64,000 nucleotides of DNA, taken from positions 13,337,501 through 13,401,500 of the forward strand of contig OZ005605.1 of assembly GCA_963930655.1 (NCBI GenBank). Reading direction: 5' to 3'. This stretch comes from Myrica gale. Its lineage: Eukaryota > Streptophyta > Magnoliopsida > Fagales > Myricaceae. Shown here piece after piece: positions 46,583-58,676 of this stretch (the first letter of the stretch is position 1; each line of letters begins with the position of its first letter). The notes under the pieces are model-generated. The model saw only the letters and a list, made by a program, of their open reading frames with translations. It made no database searches and had not been told where the DNA came from. The position numbers and the translations under genes are program-made.

Positions 46583-47336
46583 ATTCTCATCCACAGCCAA
46601 TTAAAGCTGTGTAGGAAGGTGTCCTAAGATATTTCCACATTTCATCACATGATGATTCAGACTTCAGACACAAATTTTTACAGGAAAAGAATTTGCTCCA
46701 GTTGGAATAATTCCAAGGTTCAATCTTAACAGGATCTTCATCCAAAGACTCACGGTTTCGTGGATAAGAATTTGGAGCTTAAACCTAATCGGAACTATTT
46801 TTAAAGCTTAAATCTTCACAAAAGAAATCTCTACGTGTCAAATGAATTACTTGAGTCATCAGCAAGCTATTCCAGACATAAAAATATCTCAAGGCTATAA
46901 AGAAAGCGAGGATATTGTAAAAAATATGTGAAGATATTAGGCAGATTCAGGAAGCAAATTATGTAGCATCACTCGACAATGGATGTCTCAGATTTAGTGT
47001 TTGATTATGTTATTTTGCTTCATCCCGATCTACAGATAGGAAAATAAAATCAAACAAAATCATATGACACAAAAGCATAGCGTTTTAAACTGCAGGATAT
47101 GTCTGAAGTGGGAAACTAGATTACTCAGTGGTGGCGATAAAGTTATGGGTTCGATTCTGCCAACTATCTCTCTTCAAATTTAGACTTCAGAAGATGGAGC
47201 TAAGAATCATCATCATAGTCAAATTGCCCACAACATAAATTTTAAAACTCCACCCCGCCCTAACAATGCTTTGTTTGATTACCCAGAAAATGCAGAAAAA
47301 TTGAAGAAAGGAAAAAAAAATTAGGTTGTGCTACAA
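46583..47336. other. MULE interior, unassigned
   Basis: No gene or repeat recognised between the duplicated AT blocks and the pKIWI502-like fragment. Confidence 0.35.
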
Positions 47337-47640
47337 AAAATCAAAACCTTGGGATAAGCCTCGGGCGGCTCGATCCGATCAGATATCGAAACCATGGCCC
47401 ATAACGGGGCTTAGCTCAACAACATCTCCTCTCTTCAAACTATAGAGCAACTCGGCGGTCGGGCCAGCCATACTCCTCACCAAGAACTTGAACGCACCAT
47501 GCGTCGCGCCGAAGAAGTCCAGGGACACGATGGCAAGGAAAGAGGGCTTGGCGGCGTCAAGGACTCAGCAGCGGGATCTACTTCAAAGTTGTAGGTGAAG
47601 CTTTCGTTGGGATAGACATGGGACGAAGGAGAGGCGTTAG
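47337..47640 (-). pseudogene. pKIWI502-like (ferredoxin-NADP reductase-related) gene fragment
   Basis: The minus strand reads VDPAAESL, then after a short gap DAAKPSFLAIVSLDFFGATH, FLVRSMAGPTAELLYSLK, RGDVVELSPVMGHGFDI, and after a stop and frameshift RIEPPEAYPKVLIF. This matches the fruit protein pKIWI502 family, plastid proteins of the FNR-like flavoprotein fold. The segment lies directly inside the right inverted repeat, and the repeat itself extends to its upstream edge. Only part of one domain is present, with frameshifts. It is best read as host sequence captured by the MULE. Confidence 0.75.
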
Positions 47641-48483
47641 AGCTTTGTTTCTCCAGTTAGCAGCACTTTTCACTTGTTTTTCAAATTTTCACCCGGATGA
47701 CTTGTCATATTTATGGCCCTCCATTTGAATTGAATGGCTCGTAATGGACGAATTGCTCCTCGTGTAACACGGTCCTTAAACTTGTCTGCTTTTTACTAGA
47801 ATTTGAGTTTCTCACTAGTACTGCTGATAAAGTTAAAACTTATAGCAGTAAATTTCAGGAATCAACACTTTCTTCCTTTGTCTATGACTAGCCTGATCAA
47901 CGAGTGTATACTACTTGAAATGGCTTGCTACTGATTTGTATTCTACTTCATGTCAGTGCTCGTCAATGGTTATGTCTGCAAAGATCCTAAGATGGCCCAA
48001 GTCGAGGATTTTTACGCTAGTGGCTTTCATATACCGACCAACACATCAAATCAACTCGGTTTTTAACGCTTTCCCTGTGATAGCTGCCCAGATACTAGTC
48101 TTTTGGCATTTCCGGCGCCCGAATCGACTATGCACTAGGGGTATAATCCCTCCCCACACCCACCCTCGTCCCACCGAAATCTTGATTGTCTTGGAAGGCA
48201 GCCAGCTTGAAGTGGGGTTCATCACGTCTAACCCTGAAAACCTCCATATCACAAAGGTGAGAGGGAAGGGTGATGTGTTTGTATTCCCAGTTTCATCCAT
48301 TACTAAGGAAAAAACAGGAGTCAACCTGCCTCTGGTATCGTAACTTTTGGCAGTCAAAACCCAGGTGTTCACCCTGTTGTGAATGTCGTGTTTGGGTCAA
48401 ACCCGAAAATCGCGATTGACATTCTGGCGAAAGCTTTCCAAGTGGATTACAATGCCATCAATCAAATCAAGTCTCACTTTTAG

Positions 48484-48532
48484 AGCAATCCATGTTCATC
48501 ACCTGACCGCCACTTGAATCTAACTCATGTTA
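48484..48532. other. 3' end of germin-like pseudogene
   Basis: Short 3' flank between the pseudogene stop and the next MULE target duplication. Confidence 0.4.
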
Positions 48533-48541
48533 ATATAATTG

Positions 48542-50398
48542 GGAAATTAATATTTTAGTCCTTGAGTTTTGATCACTTTTTCATTTCAATCTCTCATTTT
48601 CAAACATCAAAATTTTGATCCATCAATATTCTCATTTTTACAAAAACACCATTCCGTCAAGATTCCGTCTCTCTTCTTAATGGTAGCACTTGCCACGTCA
48701 GCCTGAGTTCTACATGTCACTTAACTAAGCCAAGTCAGCGCTAACATAGCTTCCAGTTTACTCTCATCCTCTTTGTCACCCTGTGCTTCGTCTTCCTCTC
48801 CTGAAAAGCCTGTGCTATGACACTATCTTTATTGCACTTCAACTTCTGAAAAACCTCTTCGATTGGTACGTTTTCCTACAATAAGAGTAAAAATTATATT
48901 ACGTATTCAGATACGACACCATAAAATGATTTACCGGAAGAAAAACACTGAAAAACCAAAAAATCAAGCTGGAGAAAACAAAAAAATATTCGAACTACCA
49001 ATTCATAACAAACCCAGAAACCAAAAACGTAGCCTAGCAACAAAAACCACCTAAATAGAGTTCAAGTTCATCACAGATCATTGAAAACTAGAAATCCATA
49101 AAGGAATAGAGCCAAAAAAAGAAAGAATAAAAGCATCGAAAACGGAAAATCCAAAAGTAAAAGCACACTCTGTTTCTCGTACTAAATTCGGGGATTCTTT
49201 TAGCACAGACTCCAACACTTTAGCCTTGCTATTCATGGACGACTTCAACAGCCTGAAGGAGTCCACGGGGACGGCAGTGGACCCTCGCTGACAAACAAAC
49301 GATCAGAGATCATTTCAACAGAAGTTCACAGATTAATAAACTGACACAAACAAACAAACAAGCGATCAAAGCTTCTCTGCAGTTTGTCTCCCACCTAAAT
49401 AAAAAATACTTGTTATGGTGTTTATCCCTACATGTTTAGCAAAAAGAACATTATATAAGCAACTGGAAATTCATACAAAAAAAACTCTGGAAAGAACACA
49501 AAACAAGAAGGCAAGTGTATACGCTTGATATATTTCAAATGGAGAAGAAAACAAAACGATAAGTAAAGGCAAGACCGAAAGCAAAGGGGTGAAAACATAA
49601 CCATGCATTCAGCTAGATATATATGTCATGAATACAACAAAGAAAAGGGAATCACCAGATAGAATCACAACATTTAAATCTAAAAAGAATGGAATACAGA
49701 GAAACCGGTGAAAAATAACTAGAAGAGAAGAGACTCACTAACAAAACCTAGAGAGATCAAATATATTTCAACACGTAACTACTGAAAACTCAGACGAAAA
49801 CTAGAAAAAAAAATTATCAAGTGCGAACAGTTGGCCATATGTTCTACAAATCCCGGGAAAACCAATAAACTCAACTTATTAACTAGCATGCATGGAAGAG
49901 TGTCTGCCGTTCAAACGCCGTTGCTGGTCTTCGAAGCTTTAATCCTCTGCAGGTGGTGCCCTCTCGTTTAAAAACGGGTGGGAAGGGAGGCCCTCTAAGT
50001 GGAGTTGAGCCGCTCCCAAAGCACTATTTTAGGTAGGGAAAGAAAGAAGATCGCAATTATTTTATGTATAGGGCGAAGAAACCCAAGCCGAAGATGAAGC
50101 CGAAAGAGCTGAAGACCCCGCCAGAACAAACAGACAAATGTTACTAGGGAAAACGATGTCCCCTTGGACGACGCTGTTTGCCATGGGCCCATCTTAGTTG
50201 GCGCTGACGTGGCTTAGTTAAGTGCAAGTGGACCTCATGCTCACGTGGCCAGTGCTTAAGAAGAGAATTGGAATCTTGACGGATATGTGTTTTTTTTTTT
50301 AAATTGAGAATATTGAGGTACCAAAATTTTGAAGTTTGAAAGTGAGGAACTGAAATGAAAAAGTGACAAAAATCTAAGGATTAAAATACCAATTTCTC
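48542..50398. mobile_element. Non-autonomous MULE, 1.86 kb
   Basis: About 190-base inverted repeats: GGAAATTAATATTTTAGTCC (48,542) to GCCAAGTCAGCGC (about 48,740) pairs with about 50,200-50,398 in reverse complement with moderate divergence. The 9-base duplication ATATAATTG is at 48,533-48,541 and 50,399-50,407. It inserted 50 bases after the germin-like pseudogene stop. Inside, a minus-strand frame (VDSFRLLKSSMNSKAKVLES, about 49,270-49,140) looks exon-like but is unidentified. No transposase seen. Confidence 0.85.
49078..49310 (-). pseudogene. Unidentified exon-like fragment inside the MULE
   Basis: The minus frame contains VDSFRLLKSSMNSKAKVLES and VLKESPNLVRETECAF with coding-like amino acid use, unlike the surrounding AT-rich filler. 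I do not recognise the family. It may be host sequence picked up by the element; no splice sites or start can be defended. Confidence 0.3.
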
Positions 50399-50407
50399 AT
50401 ATAATTG

Positions 50408-53400
50408 AGATAACAAAATACATCATTTTTTTAATAACTGCTGATTTTTCATGTATTAAAATAAAGATCTTACATTTCGCACCTAATTCCACGCTTTATC
50501 GGATTTTAATTTGAGATTCTCAAAAGGACTTATTTTTCTAAAAAGACGTATGTAATTTAAGCTAGACAAGCCTAATTTTTCGTATACTCCCCTTAAGAAT
50601 TTCTTTTTACCTCATTACCCTCCCAAATATACAAAGTTACAAAAAAAAAATTGAGAGTATTTTCATGCAAGACAGAAGTACGCCAAGTATTAAAGTAAAT
50701 ATTACACATGTTGAACTTGTTTATTAAGACTGAGTCTATCCCAAATTAGCTTATGGGATAAGTGGTGAATTAATACTAACCAACTTAATAGAACTTATAA
50801 AGTGTTTGAAATTAATAGTTGATAGGTCTAATGTAATAAAAATAATAATTTGAGGTGTAAAATGTCAAAATTCTAATAATTTAAGAATGCTTACATAGAC
50901 CCAGAGATTATTCGAAGTGTACGTAAGTTGATCTTAAACAAGTAATTGGACCTTCTATGAAGATTAACCTCCCTACAAATAGATTTGAAACCAAATTCAA
51001 TATCTAGACCTTAATTATGATACATACAAGAAGGTTATTAACCATGCTTATACATATATAAATATAGCTAATTAGATAAATAAAAATTGCAAAATTCGAA
51101 TCCATAATTAATCTTACTGACCTCGTTCTGGTTATGGCATGTATAGAGGAGATGGAAAATAACGCTAATGCTGGCCCTTTTGCCCAAACTAGTTGTAACA
51201 TATATTTTTCATTATAAACAAAATTATTGATAAATTTCTAGCGAAGAAAAAAATATATTTTTTTCATTTATCTTTCTTCGTTTTCAACTTTGGACATTTG
51301 TTATTGGGCTTTCAGTCACCGTTATCCCTAAGTAATAATAGGTATGAGAAGTCGTTATTCTTCAAAAAGATCCTTTCCTTCTTCCTTTTTCCACTAGTCT
51401 CTTGCGTCAACTCCCCAACCAGAGTACTCTTGGGCTTGTTTGGAAATGGGTTATGGTCGTAGTTTTGGTTTTGATTTTCGATCAACTTTCAAATTTTAAG
51501 ATTTAAATATTGTTTAGTTGTAAGGATTTGTTTGGTTGTTTAAGATTTGGAATGATTTATATGTTAATTAAATTAAATAATATTAATTTATAGTTATTAT
51601 GATATTCAAAAAATAAGAAAATAAAAAATGATTTTAAAAATAAGAAAAATATATAATTTAAAAAATAAGTAGAAAATGATTTCATAATTATCAAAGTCTC
51701 TGCCCTCCTTTTTCCAAAGTCTCCATACCTTTAAATGCTATATAAATGTAACAGTACGAGAAAAGGGCTTCAGAGAAATATTTTGTCCATGATCACTATC
51801 ATCGTAAATGACTAATTGCTAATTGGCTGTTTTTTTTTTTGAAGAGTTTCCCTAAATAGAGTTCTGTTGGAGACTGAAACAAACTAGCCAAATTTAATTT
51901 CCATCCATAATTAAGTCATGTATGAGCTCTAAGTTACATTTTACTGAAAGCAAAACATATTACTAACACATATTAGGGGAGATCAAGAACACGTCTGCCA
52001 TGAAACTGCAACGAGACGGACTTTAAATGAATATATATAGCAATATTTGGATACAGTGCAAAACTTTTGCATTTCCTAGCATTAATCTATATCAACCTGT
52101 CCGCAATACTCATATATAATAAGAATAAGGTATAATTCTATAGTCAAATTTAAGTATGCACTAATTGAGCGGACCTTGACTCAATAAAAGGCGGAACATC
52201 TGGGCATCATATCTTCTGTTGATCACGACTAGCAGCGCAGGTTACATGTTAAACTTCTATTTGAGGTCAAGTCTTGGAATGTTTGGATCCATGTCTTGTT
52301 TTTCATACTGAAAAAAAGGGGAAGAAAATGATTGCTTTCTTTTTTTTTTCCCCAGTAAATAAAAAAAAAAAAGATAAGAGATTCACGAACACGCAAGGTT
52401 CACTTTCTTTTTGTTTACTCAGTCATTTTTGCTCCGTTAACTTGGGGCTAGATACCGGTGAATTTTTGGTCTTTGGAGGACACGAACCACCTAGATTGAC
52501 TTAGCGCTTTAAGACGATCATTTCTCCACCAAGCTGGCATCAGAAGGACGGAGCGTGACTGTTTACGCGCTACGTGTGGGTGTCAAGTGCCCTATAGCTT
52601 GCACTCCGTTTGGGCCACGTCCGATGGTCTACGGTGGGCCCAAGCGCATGCCCTGTGTGCCTGTTAGTTTTTCCTGTACAGGCCTACGTGCCTGTTCGTT
52701 TATCTGTACGGACCTATGAGTTCGTATACTTTGCACTTAGATTATAATATCTAAACTTTTTGAGAATAAAACAATTTACCATTATCCAAACAAAAAAATT
52801 AAAAGATTGAGTTTAACGGTAATGCTTCAAAGATAACCGAGGGATGGCCCAAATTAAGTTTTCGTATCAGGGGACAAGATTTAGGTTGTGTTTTGTTGGT
52901 AAAATTTTAGTCTTAATATAATAAAATAATTATAATACAATTTCTCTCTCGATCAAATTATGACTTTTTATTCTAAAAAATATTAAAATTTATTAAAATT
53001 ATCTATTTCTTCAATTTTCACTATTTTTAATACCTAAAATTTTAACATCCCAAAATTTTGACACTCAAACACTTCCTTAGACACCTCATTTAAGAAATCG
53101 GCTCCTATTCGGCTTGGTCCAGCTCGGATTCGGCTTGGCTAAACTATTTTTTTTCTCTTCTTCTTTTCGTGAATGCTCCAACCCTCTCCTTTCTCTTCCT
53201 CATTCTTTTCTCATTCGCATTCATCTATCCTTGCAACTGCTTCCCTCCCCTATCCGAGCTCATGGCCTTGCAGGCTCCAGCAAGACTAAAGTTTGATTGC
53301 TCATTCTCTCTACTGTAATTCTGTTCCTACCAGCCAGTTGCGTCTATTACTAAGCTGTCCACGCATTTCTCTACTACTAAGCAAGAATCTTGCAAGTCAG

Positions 53401-53689
53401 CATCTCCAGAACCATGGGGCATCACCTAGAATAGATTGCTACATGACTTGGGTGCTGTTGTTAGGGATCACGTCTTCTAAAAACACATGTTTGAAATGTT
53501 AGCAACCAAATAGAAGCTATCGAGACCTTAAGCTGAAATCAATTATTCAAGACTTGTTGTGTAATTTGTCGGAGCATAATTTTATCAATATGTTTCCATT
53601 GATTCATTAAGTCTTTACTAATTGCTTTGATGACCACATTTTGCGGTGAACAGAAATCTGTTCCCACATGAACAAAAAAAAGCACAATC
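50408..53689. other. Long AT-rich intergenic region, no gene seen
   Basis: Short open frames occur (52,274-52,504; 53,114-53,502) without recognisable domains. The block 52,510-52,740 is GC-richer. Sequences near 50,820-50,880 resemble MITE-type text (ATTTGAGGTGTAAAATGTCA), like that at 57,440, but no paired end was found. Confidence 0.4.
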
Positions 53690-54065
53690 TCTTCTATTAG
53701 TATGCTTCTTCAAATTTTGAAACCTTATACATTTTGAAAAGGTAGTATGAAAGATAAAAGGGCACGTCTTTTGATGGGAATACTCCAAACTTGAATCGAT
53801 CATTTTGAAATCTAGGAGGATGATCAGTCTTTCTAGAAAAGTTGATACTTTTCCATAAGATATTGATATGGACCACCTTTGATCTATACCCTCCTTATTT
53901 CATCACATTGTTTGATTGGATAATTCCATAATTAAGAGCTTAAACCAAGTCACGTTCTAAATTAGACATATCATATTCTTCAATTCGAGCTCTAGGTGTA
54001 GCAACTTCTTCAAGTTCAAATTTAACTTTAGGTATTTTAGGAGAATGTTGAGCAATGTCTAGCTT
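53690..54065 (-). pseudogene. hAT-type transposase N-terminal fragment (TTF zinc finger, ZMYM1-like)
   Basis: The minus strand gives AQHSPKIPKVKFELEEVATP, then DMSNLERDL, and after a frame change ELWNYPIKQCDEIRRV, GGPYQYLMEKYQLSRKTDHP, RFQNDRFKFGVFPSKDVPFY and LSYYLFKMYK. The sequence IRR-x-YI-x-x-GPYQ...F-x-x-x-W-x-x-x-S-x-x-KDAAFC-x-x-CYLF is the TTF domain at the start of plant hAT transposases of the ZMYM1-like group. Here the TTF metal ligand Cys pair has been lost (FYLSYYLF). Stops at two points make it a pseudogene, and the DUF4371/catalytic part is missing. Confidence 0.6.
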
Positions 54066-54365
54066 TGTTTTGAATCTATTGTGGACTCTCAATAACATTA
54101 CTCATGTATATATTAGTTGAGAAATATAACTTAATCCTAATATAAAAAAATCTCGAATTTTCCGTGCACTAATAATAGTTAGGAACAAAAGAATGATTAT
54201 TCATTTGTAAATGGGAGTGGCAACCTTGTGCCTTGTGTCCAGCCATCTAGCAGATTGGCTAAATCTCTGCCTTTTCTCATCCACTTTTTGCTGGGAGCCT
54301 TCTTGTGTTCTTCCTTCTAGTACTTACATGGAGATTTATCTGGGAAAGTAGGATTTAAGTACCTC

Positions 54366-55244
54366 CAGTGGCAGAGCCGGGAATGAATTTGAAGGGGGGT
54401 CAACTCTTAAGGAAAAATTACATATTTGTTTTACTAAGTAATGCAAAAAAATATCTTAGAGTTAAAATATTGAAAATTAAGGACTAAAATTAAATTCATT
54501 TGGTATTACAAATAATGAGGGAGTTGATATAACAATACACCATGACAAAAAATGAGTTTTTCAGTTGACAGATAGTTTATTTGGTCAGCCAACTCAACTT
54601 AATTGTGGTAAAGGCACAATGATAATGACACTATATGTTTTTGGGTAATAATGGTGTTTTATGTTTGCAGACAAAGTTATCTGAAAAGATGCATAAATTA
54701 GTTTGTACTATTAATGTTAACTATGTATAAATCTTAGAGCAGAGTTGTTTAGCCTCTGCAACTTGCCTCTCTTGTTATTGGAAGGAAGAACACTCAAGCT
54801 TTAATATTTACTTTTCGTTTAACAAGTGAGTAAAAATAGTAGACATGTTCAAACATTTGACCTCCAAGATGGTACAGAGTGCGGATCTAATAGAATATCA
54901 AAAGATTGAACATGTCCTCTTAAAAATTTCAATTACCTTGAGCATACTTTTCAGTCCACAAATAACATCATAACAAAAAGCAACATCAAGATCTTACAAG
55001 CATTAGAGATCTTAATATAAAACAAGCACGTATTCATAAATTGTGTGTATATAAACTTAAATCAGATAGATTTAACATCAAAATGAGATTCCATTCAAGG
55101 AAATCAATCAATTTGATCGCAAATCAATCTAGGGAGCTTTAAGGGGGCCAGCTACAAGAGACATATTAGTTAGAAAAAGAAAAAGAAAAAGTCAACGTTT
55201 TGCATTGGGCAAGGCCCCTGTTGGACCCCCTCTTTCTGCCACTG
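54366..55244. mobile_element. Short non-autonomous hAT element
   Basis: The ends are CAGTGGCAGAGCC (54,366) and, in reverse complement, CAGTGGCAGAAAG (to 55,244). They share ten identical terminal bases followed by GGGGG-rich sequence on both sides, typical of plant hAT elements. The 8-base flanks AGTACCTC and GGTAGCTC agree at six positions, consistent with a decayed target duplication. No transposase inside. Confidence 0.65.
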
Positions 55245-55498
55245 GGTAGCTCCATTATATCCTCTCCTCTGGTCAAAGACACCGTCATTCATGTCGATCT
55301 TTTGTTTGTCCTTGGGCCTTTGGGCTCGGTTGGTGTTTACTTTGAGCTTGATTTGCGTTTGCGGGCATGTGGATTTGCTTGTTAAAGGGCTTCATGCCCG
55401 ATGTCCTGGTCGAATAGCCGACCTTATTTGTATGGAACCAGCTATTTTGTATGATTCCATGCCGTTTTAATAAAAAATTTATGTTGCCTAAAAAAAAC
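55245..55498 (+). mobile_element. Possible LINE 3' end with A-tail
   Basis: The stretch ends GTTTTAATAAAAAATTTATG then TTGCCTAAAAAAAACT, in the style of plant LINE 3' termini (AATAAA close to a short A-tail). The coding part cannot be recognised, so the call is weak. Confidence 0.35.
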
Positions 55499-56396
55499 TG
55501 GAGTGCATGGCGACCTTGAAATATATAGATTTCTTACTAATTAAATAAATACCTTTAATGACGAAAGAAGTACTTCGTATAGATTTGTGCAACGACATTG
55601 CAAAGTGAGCCAACCCCATTAATGCATGCATGGAGTGCACGCTACGAAAATAATGTCAATAAGCTGGCATGAAAGAAAGAGCCGTCATGAACGATGCCAA
55701 TTCACAATTTCACATGCTTTCCTCCTTTATTTTTGGGTAGCAGCTAGACTTGCGCGATACAGATGCACGTTTGTCTTAATTCGATCGAGGGAGCAAGGAA
55801 AAAACATGCTTATAAGAAACTAATATGTCAAAGTAGCAGACATCTGAGTAGCATTTCAAACTTCGCACACCATTAATGCAGTTCAATTTATTTGTATTTA
55901 GCTAGGTAAACTTACAATAGAATCAAAAGTCAAAAGGGCATGGCTCCTCATGTGATCTTTTTCCCCCGGCCGGCCTGATCTTCCGAAGAAAAAAAGGAAA
56001 GCGATATTTGGGCAGAACTCTTAACAGTATTAAAGCAAATCATTTCAAAAAAAACCTTTTGGCAGCGTATACATAATGTGGTCATTGATTGACCTCAAAT
56101 AAATGACCAGAACAAAAGATTTAGCCTTTGAGAAATGAAATAGCAAGGTTTGCGAGTAGATGTCCTACGACTGTTATAACCAGGTATTGCTCTTCATTAC
56201 AAGATCAACAATCATATGAAGTGCACACTCAAAGCCACTCTTTGGATCAGCAACTTAACGAAAGATGGGAAAGTCTTTTTGACAAAATATCAAGAAAGAT
56301 ATAAAGAGTGCAGAACAGAATATGAAACTTAGAGACGAACCTATATCTGTTCTCAGTTGCGTCCACAGGGCAGGCTTACATGGGCATTGGACTAGT
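55499..56396. other. Intergenic, downstream of the IDA-like gene
   Basis: No gene, repeat pair or terminus recognised. The part next to 56,396 would be the 3' UTR of the minus-strand peptide gene. Confidence 0.4.
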
Positions 56397-56771
56397 CTAG
56401 GGTTCTGCGGTGGAGAAGTCGCAGAAGAAGGTGACGGAGTTGGGGTATTCATTGTGGCACGGAGATGAACCTGAGGGAGGGACAAAACCCTTGGGAAGCA
56501 TGACCGAGAAAGGCCTTGAATTGATATTCTTGATCTTCTTTCTCCTCATCTTCTTCTTGTTCCTTCTCTTCTTGCCGAGGTGATCTTGTTTGTTCAACAC
56601 GAATGACTTGGTGTTCTTGATGTAGAACACTTGGTAATGGGCCGGGACGTCAGCTGCAGCTTGCGTTTGGATTTCATGGGACGAGGAAGTGCAAGTACAA
56701 GAGGCATTGATGAGGACAAGAAAGAGGAAGAGACAGACGCAGAAAGACTTGAACTTTTTAGCGAGACCCAT
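56397..56771 (-). CDS. IDA-like small secreted peptide precursor
   Basis: A single-exon frame of 124 residues starting at 56,771. I chose this Met because it is followed by a strong signal peptide (MGLAKKFKSFCVCLFLFLVL then INASC); the frame is open further upstream, but that adds 49 residues ahead of the signal. After a variable middle comes a very basic stretch (KKRRNKKKMRRKK), then the conserved C-terminal block PFSVMLPKGFVPPSGSSPCH followed by NEYPNSVTFFC. PPSG(S/P)S...HN after LPKG is the core of INFLORESCENCE DEFICIENT IN ABSCISSION-LIKE peptides, which signal through HAESA-type receptors in abscission and stress. A Cys replaces the usual basic residue before HN and a second Cys follows 12 residues on. 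Subfamily is uncertain. Confidence 0.7.
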   Translation of the reverse strand: MGLAKKFKSFCVCLFLFLVLINASCTCTSSSHEIQTQAAADVPAHYQVFYIKNTKSFVLNKQDHLGKKRRNKKKMRRKKIKNINSRPFSVMLPKGFVPPSGSSPCHNEYPNSVTFFCDFSTAEP

Positions 56772-56911
56772 GAGAGTTGAAAGTTTGGGATAAATTGCAT
56801 TTGTAGTGCAATTGTGAAAGGTAATTGCAAGATTAGCGCTGTGGGTCATTCTGGTTTTGGCAGAGAGGGAGAGAGAGAGCGCGAGAGCAGAGGCGGATGT
56901 TCTTATCAGAA

Positions 56912-56925
56912 GACCCATATAAAGT
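56912..56925 (-). promoter_or_regulatory. TATA box candidate for the peptide gene
   Basis: On the minus strand the sequence reads GACTTTATATGGGTC about 145 bases before the chosen ATG. Spacing is suitable for a plant promoter with a short leader. Confidence 0.4.
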
Positions 56926-57120
56926 CCAACATTGATTTCCAGAGGGCTGTGATCGGAAGCTTATAAATGCCTCTCTTTTCTTTTCCTTTCGTTTTTTGTC
57001 GAGCTTATAAATTGCATATTTCTCTAATATGTAATTTGCAATCGGATAATATATATACTTTATGATTTATAAAATTAATTAGAATGTCATAAGTTATATA
57101 TAAATTAGTATTTTTTATTA

Positions 57121-57496
57121 GGAATAAATACACTTTGCACTCTCTAATTTTGAGTGTTGACATTTTACACTCTTTATCAATTATTTTTGTCACATGCAAC
57201 TAACAACTATTATTTCAACACTCTTCACTTTTTTTTAATATTTTTCATTTTGATCTTTAAAATTACAATTTTACCCTCATAATTGACAAAAAAAAAAGAT
57301 TATGGTGACAAAATTGTCATTTCTCAGGTTAAAAAGCTTATTTTTTTTGTCTAAATTAATCAAATATTTTAAGTTAGGATACAAAGTATCTGAAATTAAT
57401 AATGAGTGGGTGCAATCAACAATGTAACAAAAATATTAGATTGAGGTGCAAAGTGTCAAAATCTCATAACTAGAGAGTACAAAGTATATCTAACTC
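57121..57496. mobile_element. MULE-type MITE, 376 bases
   Basis: GGAATAAATACACTTTGCAC and the following 60 bases pair in reverse complement with the right end (GAGTTAGATATACTTTGTAC when read inward). Flanks TTTTTATTA (57,112-57,120) and TTTGTATTA (57,497-57,505) match at eight of nine bases. No coding sequence. Confidence 0.7.
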
Positions 57497-57649
57497 TTTG
57501 TATTATTTAAGATTCAACAACATGGAACATTAGGTTTTAGAAATTAATGATTCCAATGGGTCTCAAATTTAACTTATAACTCAATTTTGTTTTTCAAATT
57601 TAGGCACTTAGAACTCAAATTAAATTGTCAAGCTATTGCTTAAATAGAA

Positions 57650-58025
57650 ACTGCACAGAGCCGGCCAAACCGATATGTTTGTAAAGTGAACATACCGGAC
57701 CGGTTATTCTAACATAACCGATCCGGTCCTGTCCCCGATTTTACCGGTCCAGGTTGAACGGTTTGGGTCATACTATTTTGGGCATTTTTGGTTTGAGTAT
57801 CTTAGCATTTTTATTTTTTTAGGCATTTTTTGGGTTTTTTTAACGGTAAGGACCTGTTTGGAGTGATATACTCTGGTCCAATTTAGATTTCCATATAGGT
57901 AACCCGGAACCGGACCGGAGTACACCGGTTCGGTCCGAGTTGGCTAAAACCGGTCCTGATTGGCCAAAATCGGTCCGATTTCGATTCAGATTGGCCGGTC
58001 CTGTCGATTTTTTGGATGGCCCTAA
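57650..58025. repeat. Degenerate CCGGTCC-rich repeat block
   Basis: The motif (A)CCGGTCC / GGACCGG occurs many times, for example ACCGGACCGGTTATTCT, ACCGGTCCAGGTTGAACGG and ACCGGAGTACACCGGTTCGG. Similar wording is found near 22,370-22,450. It is probably part of a decayed transposon; termini not resolved. Confidence 0.55.
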
Positions 58026-58329
58026 GCAGCAGGGCTCGAGCCTTTTGCAAAGCTCAATTAGATGACTTATACTGAATGTTTATAACTATGATTACTATTA
58101 CTTATGTAGGAATAATTAAGGAAATTTTGAAAGCAAAGAACGGGCTAAAAAAATGGGCATTATTTCTTTCTCATTGATAAACGCTAAACTTAGTGGTTAT
58201 ACTTTTAAAATAATAAAATTATTATAAAGTTTAACTTCTACCTAGTTAAAATTCAATGACTTTTTTGTTTCTTAAACAAAAATTCAGAGACTTAACTTTA
58301 TACTTTACGTTTATAATCCCTTATTTTCT

Positions 58330-58676
58330 CCGAGTGGGATCGGGGTATCGCAGCTAAGCTTCGTTGACTTCGAATCAAAAGCCAAATTTCCCCGCAGAGT
58401 CCCCGACACTATTTACGCTCTCTCTCCCTCTCTCTTCCTTACTTCCTTTCCCTCAATCGCCGAGCAGAGGCAGTTGCGTGCTCGAACGCATCTTTCCCGG
58501 AATCTAATTCCATGCCTGAAATCTCCTTCACTTTCATGTGAATTCTCCACCAGAATCCGACCAAACCGGATCCGAATTTCTGAGATATCTTTGCTCTTTC
58601 TCTTCGCATTTGAGCCTCCGAGCTAGAACGTAGCGGAGCAGATAATGGGATCTTAACAGGTGATCTGGATCCAGCA
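58330..58676 (+). promoter_or_regulatory. 5' leader and promoter region of the MNS3-like gene
   Basis: CT-rich (CTCTCTCTCCCTCTCTCTTC near 58,420), GC-richer than its flanks, and directly upstream of the ATG at 58,677; typical of a plant housekeeping gene 5' UTR. Confidence 0.5.

Noticed and set aside
49995..50192. 65-codon minus frame in the MULE at 48.5 kb
   Set aside because: Overlaps the inner edge of the inverted repeat and shows no coding signal.
53114..53502. Two adjacent plus frames as a small gene
   Set aside because: No recognisable domain, splice sites or conserved start.
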